10,917 bases of DNA from T1Sed10-7 sp046540855 (GTDB taxonomy: Bacteria; Actinomycetota; Nitriliruptoria; Nitriliruptorales; Nitriliruptoraceae), in NCBI GenBank assembly GCA_046540855.1, contig JBKHEJ010000084.1:1-10917 (forward strand). The letters are read 5' to 3'. Below, piece by piece: positions 6,576 through 10,917 of this stretch. Under the pieces are notes generated by a model that was not told where the DNA came from, made no database searches, and saw only the letters and a program-made list of their open reading frames with translations. Position 1 is the first letter of the stretch. Each line of letters begins with the position of its first letter. The position numbers and the translations under genes were made by a program.

Positions 6576-7004
6576 ATGGGACGCATCGTTGTGGGACTCG
6601 ACTCGTCCGAGGAGGCCGTCCGCGCGCTGCGCTGGGCCCTCGACGAGGCCCGGCTGCGCGGGTGTGAGCTGCAGCTCGTGCACGCCTACCCCACACCCGA
6701 GCTCGTCGCGCTGCCCGCGGTGGTGACCCTGCCCTCCGACGACGAGCTGCGCGCCGCTGCTGACGACGTGATCACCGAGCAGCTCGAGCGTGTCGGCGGC
6801 GCCGGAGAGGTGCCGGTGACCAGGACGGTGCGCTCCGGTGGAGCGGCAGCGGTGCTGTGCGAGGTGGCCGAGGGCGCGGACCTGCTCGTCGTCGGCGCCC
6901 GGGGCCTGGGAGGATTCCGCGGCCTCCTGCTCGGCTCCGTCACCCACCAGGTCGTCGCGCACTCGCCCTGCCCGGTGGTGGTCACGGTCCCCGAGCACCG
7001 GTGA
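6576..7004 (+). CDS. Universal stress protein (UspA family, ATP-binding type)
   Basis: This 142-residue single-domain protein begins GRIVVGLDSSEEAVRALRWA, the classic Usp first strand with Asp9. It ends with GARGLGGFRGLLLGS (107-121), followed by the final VVAHSPCPVVVTV strand. That motif fits the G-2x-G-9x-G-S pattern (Gly107, Gly110, Gly120, Ser121) of ATP-binding Usp proteins. Such proteins are dimeric cytoplasmic stress or growth-arrest factors; in mycobacteria they are induced by hypoxia and related stresses. The ATG is supported by GGGAGG at 6565-6570, five bases upstream, and upstream in-frame sequence has no Usp character. The stop codon overlaps the start of the hydrolase gene, so the two are likely co-translated. 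Confidence 0.93.
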   Translation: MGRIVVGLDSSEEAVRALRWALDEARLRGCELQLVHAYPTPELVALPAVVTLPSDDELRAAADDVITEQLERVGGAGEVPVTRTVRSGGAAAVLCEVAEGADLLVVGARGLGGFRGLLLGSVTHQVVAHSPCPVVVTVPEHR

Positions 7005-7825
7005 CCTCCAGCACGCGACGGCTCATGCTCCAGCTGGACGACGGCGAGGGGAGCACGAGCCACCGAGCGGAGCCGCGGCCCGCCGCGGTGACCGCAGCCG
7101 TCCACCCTCCGGCCTTGGGGCACCGCCCGAAGGCGCTCGCGCCGGTGCTCCTGCTCCCCGGGGCCGGGGGCTCGCTGGACAGCGCGCCCCTGGTCGCGCT
7201 CGCCGAGGTAGCGGCGGCAGCCGGCGCGCTCGTGGTGCGCGCGAACCTGCCGCACCACGAGCGTGGCGGCCGAGCCCCGCGCGCGTCCACCTCCGTCCCA
7301 GCGGTCGCGGCCATCCTGCAGGCCACCCGCAACGCGCTCGGGAACGACCCCGCGCTCGAGGACGACCCCGCGTTCGGGATCGACCCGACCGTGCCCTGGG
7401 TGCTCGGGGGCCGCTCCTACGGAGCGCGGGTGGCCTCGCTCGCCATCGCCGACGGGCTGCCGGTGGCCGGGCTCGTGTGCTCGGGCTACCCGCTGCACCC
7501 ACCGGGCCGTCCCGACAAGCTCCGGGTCGCGCACTGGCCGCAGGTCGCGGTGCCCGTGCTGCTCATCCAGGGTGACGCGGATCCGATGGCCGATCTCGTG
7601 CTGCTCGAGCAGCACCGGCACAAGCTGCCACGGCGGAGCACCCTGCTCGTCGTGCCCGGTGGCGACCACGCGCTGCGGGTCACCCGTGCGCGGAGCCCCG
7701 ACGGCACGGCGCGCTCACCCGCCCTGGCGCTGCAGCAGGTCGCCGACCAGGTGGCGGCCTGGCTGGCCGGGCTCGGGGTCGACCCCGATGGCATCGATAC
7801 GGACGGACAGCGAACGGACGCCTGA
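7001..7825 (+). CDS. Alpha/beta hydrolase of the KANL3/Tex30 type
   Basis: This predicted 274-residue soluble hydrolase has LLLPGAGGSLDS early in the fold (oxyanion-loop region) and a GRSYG nucleophile elbow with Ser139. Asp194 in QGDADPM and His223 in GGDHAL complete a plausible catalytic triad. The order LPGAGG, then RANLPHHERGG, then GGRSYGARV, then CSGYPLHPPGRP resembles the KANL3/Tex30 group of small hydrolases. The substrate is unknown. I chose the GTG at 7001 because GTGA overlaps the stress gene's stop, a typical coupling arrangement; the ATG at 7025 is a possible alternative start. A low-complexity stretch around 115-126 has alternating Asp/Pro/Ala, with DPALEDDPAFGIDP just before the nucleophile strand. 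The pairing with a universal stress protein suggests joint stress expression, but no direct functional link is shown. Confidence 0.82.
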   Translation: MTSSTRRLMLQLDDGEGSTSHRAEPRPAAVTAAVHPPALGHRPKALAPVLLLPGAGGSLDSAPLVALAEVAAAAGALVVRANLPHHERGGRAPRASTSVPAVAAILQATRNALGNDPALEDDPAFGIDPTVPWVLGGRSYGARVASLAIADGLPVAGLVCSGYPLHPPGRPDKLRVAHWPQVAVPVLLIQGDADPMADLVLLEQHRHKLPRRSTLLVVPGGDHALRVTRARSPDGTARSPALALQQVADQVAAWLAGLGVDPDGIDTDGQRTDA

Positions 7826-7899
7826 GGGGCCCGCGTGCAGCCTCGCTCGGCTGTGGCAGCATGCGGACGACCTCCCACCCTCCAACAGGAGCCTCGTCC

Positions 7900-8316
7900 G
7901 TGCTCGCAGAGTTCAAGGAGTTCATCGCCCGCGGCAACATGGTGGAGTTGGCGGTCGCCTTCGTGCTGGGCGTCGCCTTCCAGTCCGTGGTCAGCGCCAT
8001 CACCGGGCGCGTGCTCACCCCGCTCATCGCCTGGGTGTTCGGCGAGCCGAACTTCGACACCCTGCTGACCTTCGGCACCGTCGACCCGGAGACCGGCGTC
8101 CCCGCTGGCAGCCTCGGCGCGGTCCTCACGGCCGTGGTGAACCTCCTGCTCGTGGCGATCGCGCTCTTCCTCGTCGTCAAGGCCTACAACCGGCTGCAGC
8201 GGTCCAGGGAGGAGGCCGAGGAGGAGCCCGTCCCGACCGAGGCGGATCCGGAGGAACTCGTGCTGCTGCGCGAGATCCGCGACGCGCTCACCGCCGAACG
8301 TCCCAGCGCCGGCTGA
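7900..8316 (+). CDS. mscL: Large-conductance mechanosensitive channel MscL
   Basis: This 138-residue protein has all MscL parts. They are the amphipathic N-terminus with FKEFIARGN (5-13), TM1 with ELAVAFVLGVAF (16-27) leading to the TPLI motif (40-43), and an extracellular loop (about 48-70). TM2 is about 72-95, ending VKAYNRL, and an acidic C-terminal helix carries ELVLLREIRDALTAE. MscL forms a homopentamer that opens under extreme membrane tension and releases solutes during hypo-osmotic shock. The GTG at 7900 has AGGAG eight bases upstream; an in-frame ATG at 7861 would add 13 residues without MscL similarity. By alignment with the mycobacterial protein, the pore-constriction positions 14 and 21 are Met and Phe here rather than Ile and Val. 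A five-pair hairpin (7838-7853) lies in the 74-base gap after the hydrolase, so mscL may be transcribed separately or by read-through. Confidence 0.95.
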   Translation: MLAEFKEFIARGNMVELAVAFVLGVAFQSVVSAITGRVLTPLIAWVFGEPNFDTLLTFGTVDPETGVPAGSLGAVLTAVVNLLLVAIALFLVVKAYNRLQRSREEAEEEPVPTEADPEELVLLREIRDALTAERPSAG

Positions 8317-8329
8317 CCGCCCTCAGCCG
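8310..8329 (+). terminator. Hairpin overlapping the mscL stop codon
   Basis: CGGCTGA (8310-8316, which includes the TGA stop) pairs perfectly with TCAGCCG (8323-8329) around a six-base CCGCCC loop. No T-tract follows. It is a plausible terminator for mscL in the convergent junction with the malic enzyme gene, although a seven-pair stem is modest. Confidence 0.35.
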
Positions 8330-8361
8330 CCGCTCGCTGACAACCTGGCCCCACAGGCAGC

Positions 8362-8409
8362 GCGCTCAACCTGCGCTCAACCCGCGCTCGACCCGCGCTC
8401 GACCCGCGC

Positions 8410-8412
<3 letters not shown>
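8362..8412. repeat. 11-bp tandem repeat at the mscL / malic enzyme junction
   Basis: Four full copies of GCGCTC(A/G)ACC(C/T) run head to tail at 8362-8372, 8373-8383, 8384-8394 and 8395-8405. A partial fifth copy, GCGCTCA (8406-8412), contains the malic enzyme stop codon on the minus strand (8410-8412). Copies 3 and 4 are identical, while copies 1 and 2 differ from them at one or two positions. The unit is not a multiple of three and lies outside both genes. It may be slippage-generated, or it may act at the 3' end of the malic enzyme transcript. Confidence 0.85.
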
Positions 8413-9903
<1,491 letters not shown>

Positions 9904-9933
9904 GCCGCCCCCCTGTCGGTGGTGGAGCGGCGC

Positions 9934-9964
9934 AGCGTAGGGCGGCGCCGCCGCCGGCCCGCAA
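9934..9964 (-). promoter_or_regulatory. Candidate promoter for the malic enzyme gene
   Basis: On the minus strand, TACGCT (9934-9939) fits the TANNNT -10 pattern and TTGCGG (9959-9964) is a partial -35 match, with a 19-base spacer. The -10 lies about 30 bases before the ATG, which would give a short leader. The spacer is slightly long and the -35 match is only three of six, so this is tentative. Confidence 0.3.
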
Positions 9965-9982
9965 CCTCACCGTCCACGCCAG

Positions 9983-9988
9983 TACGCT
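9983..9988 (+). promoter_or_regulatory. Candidate -10 element for the HAD hydrolase gene
   Basis: TACGCT fits TANNNT and lies 24 bases before the ATG, which would place transcription start just ahead of the ribosome site at 10001-10008. The same hexamer serves as the candidate -10 on the opposite strand of this 109-base divergent gap. No good -35 hexamer is present, so confidence is low. Confidence 0.22.
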
Positions 9989-10012
9989 CCGCGTCCGGTG
10001 AGAGGAGGCCCC

Positions 10013-10819
10013 ATGGCTGGGTCACGTGCTGCGGCGTTCTTCGATCTGGACCGCACCCTGATCAGCGGATCCTCCGCGTACTACTTCGGCATCGCCGCCT
10101 ACCGCAACGGGATGATCGAGCTTGCTGACCTGCTGTCGGACGCCCGCAAGGCGCTCGCGTTCAAGCTGTTCGGGGCGACCGACGAGAAGTCCGCGCAGGT
10201 CCGCGACCGCATCCTCGCGGCCGTGGAGGGCGCGGAGCAGGCCGATCTGCTGGCGCTCAACGAGGAGACCATCCCCCGGATCCTCGACCGCATCCGCCCG
10301 GAGTCCAGGAGCCTCATCGACATGCATCATGAGGCCGGCCGGGAGTGCTGGATCGTCTCCGCCTCACCGATCGAGATGGTCGAGCCGCTCGCCCGGGCGC
10401 TCGGCATGGAGGGGGCGATCGCCACGCGCTCGGCGGTCGAGGACGGGCGCTATACCGGCGAGCTCGACGGTCCCTTCGTGTACGGCGAGGGCAAGGCGGA
10501 GGCGATCGCCGCGCTCGCTGAGGAGCGCGGCTACGACCTCAGGCTGTGCTACTCCTACAGCGACTCGGCCTCGGATCTGCCGATGATGGAGATGGTGGGC
10601 CACCCGGTCGCGGTCAACCCGGACGGGCCGCTGCAGAACGTGGCGACCCAGCGGGGCTGGCCGATCGTGGTGTTCTCGCAGCGGGTCAAGCAGGTGGTCA
10701 GGACCACCACCGCGAGCGCGGGCGCTGCCGGGCTCGCGACGCTGACCTACGTGCTCGGACGACGCCACGGTCGCATCGCCGCCCAGGCAGCCCGGGGCTC
10801 GCTGCTGCCCTGGCGGTGA
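10013..10819 (+). CDS. HAD-IB family (phosphoserine phosphatase-like) hydrolase
   Basis: This 268-residue protein carries all HAD-superfamily motifs. Motif I is FFDLDRTL with nucleophile Asp11 and acid/base Asp13. Motif II is the serine in VSASP (Ser116). Motif III is Lys161 in GEGKAEA, and motif IV is YSDSASDLPMME with Asp184 and Asp188, followed by VAVNPD. The helical cap between motifs I and II marks subclass IB, which includes SerB-like phosphatases. Members of this subgroup hydrolyse phosphomonoesters, but the substrate cannot be assigned. The C-terminus (about 225-268) has a mildly hydrophobic Ala/Gly-rich segment and Arg residues, possibly a membrane-associating tail. ATG 10013 is chosen because AGAGGAGG (10001-10008) lies four bases upstream; the in-frame GTG at 9998 would sit ahead of that site. 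The stop overlaps the next gene. Confidence 0.92.
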   Translation: MAGSRAAAFFDLDRTLISGSSAYYFGIAAYRNGMIELADLLSDARKALAFKLFGATDEKSAQVRDRILAAVEGAEQADLLALNEETIPRILDRIRPESRSLIDMHHEAGRECWIVSASPIEMVEPLARALGMEGAIATRSAVEDGRYTGELDGPFVYGEGKAEAIAALAEERGYDLRLCYSYSDSASDLPMMEMVGHPVAVNPDGPLQNVATQRGWPIVVFSQRVKQVVRTTTASAGAAGLATLTYVLGRRHGRIAAQAARGSLLPWR

Positions 10820-10917
10820 CCTTCCCCTTCACCCGCAGCCCGCACCTCGTCGGCCTGATCGCCGAGGTGGAACAGCTCGCGACCCGCGTGCGCACCGCCG
10901 GTGCGCCGCAGCGCGCA
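10816..10917 (+). CDS. Start of an unidentified coupled gene (3' partial)
   Basis: A GTG at 10816 overlaps the HAD gene's TGA as GTGA, and the frame stays open for 34 codons to the window edge. It begins MTFPFTRSPHLVGLIAEVEQ and continues with a Leu/Arg/Ala-rich, probably helical, soluble stretch without a signal peptide. Codon use is strongly GC-biased at third positions, as in neighbouring genes, and no other frame here looks coding. Too little is present to name a family. Co-translation with the HAD hydrolase is likely from the overlap. Confidence 0.5.
   Translation, partial: MTFPFTRSPHLVGLIAEVEQLATRVRTAGAPQRA

Noticed and set aside
6330..6998. N-terminal extension of the PH/SHOCT protein through the divergent gap and across the stress gene
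   Set aside because: The extension is antisense to the universal stress protein gene and has no domain content; an AGGAGGT site supports the start at 6329.
7838..7853. Hairpin CAGCC-tcgctc-GGCTG between the hydrolase and mscL as a terminator
   Set aside because: Five base pairs plus wobble pairs, with no T-tract, is too weak to call. Read-through into mscL is equally plausible.

Overview
This window looks like an ordinary chromosomal stretch from a very GC-rich actinomycete-type bacterium (phylum Actinomycetota). The supporting signs are extreme third-position G/C, frequent GTG starts, purine-rich Shine-Dalgarno sequences close to the starts, and an MscL whose N-terminal FKEFIARGN and C-terminal VLLREIRD blocks resemble the mycobacterial protein. 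I cannot fix the genus. I see no mobile element, CRISPR array, tRNA, rRNA, phage gene or integrase, and no gene-free stretch longer than about 250 bases.

Layout. (1) 2-1462 (+): a 5'-truncated membrane protein made of two LiaF-like modules in tandem. (2) 1669-4173 (+): a full-length RND/MMPL-type exporter with a strong ribosome site and a palindrome in its leader. (3) 4216-4629 (-): a small two-CBS-domain protein, convergent with the exporter, with a hairpin filling the 42-base gap between the two stop codons. (4) 4789-5634 and 5655-6329 (-): a DUF554 membrane protein directly downstream of a membrane-anchored bacterial PH-domain protein with a C-terminal SHOCT motif, a probable two-gene operon. 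(5) 6576-7004 and 7001-7825 (+): an ATP-binding-type universal stress protein coupled by a GTGA overlap to a KANL3/Tex30-type alpha/beta hydrolase. (6) 7900-8316 (+): the large-conductance mechanosensitive channel MscL. (7) 8410-9903 (-): an ACT-domain malic enzyme, convergent with mscL. An 11-bp tandem repeat runs into its stop codon. (8) 10013-10819 (+): a HAD-IB phosphatase-like hydrolase divergent from the malic enzyme, followed at 10816 by the coupled start of another gene that leaves the window.

The genes do not form one pathway. Several belong loosely to envelope and stress physiology: the LiaF-like protein, the exporter, the PH/SHOCT protein, the universal stress protein, MscL and the CBS protein. 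Malic enzyme and the HAD hydrolase are central or housekeeping metabolism. I found no convincing new multi-gene system. The points most worth checking are the duplicated LiaF-like protein, the exporter's missing second-half transmembrane aspartate, the palindrome upstream of the exporter, the unusual MscL gate residues, and the 11-bp repeat at the mscL/malic enzyme junction.
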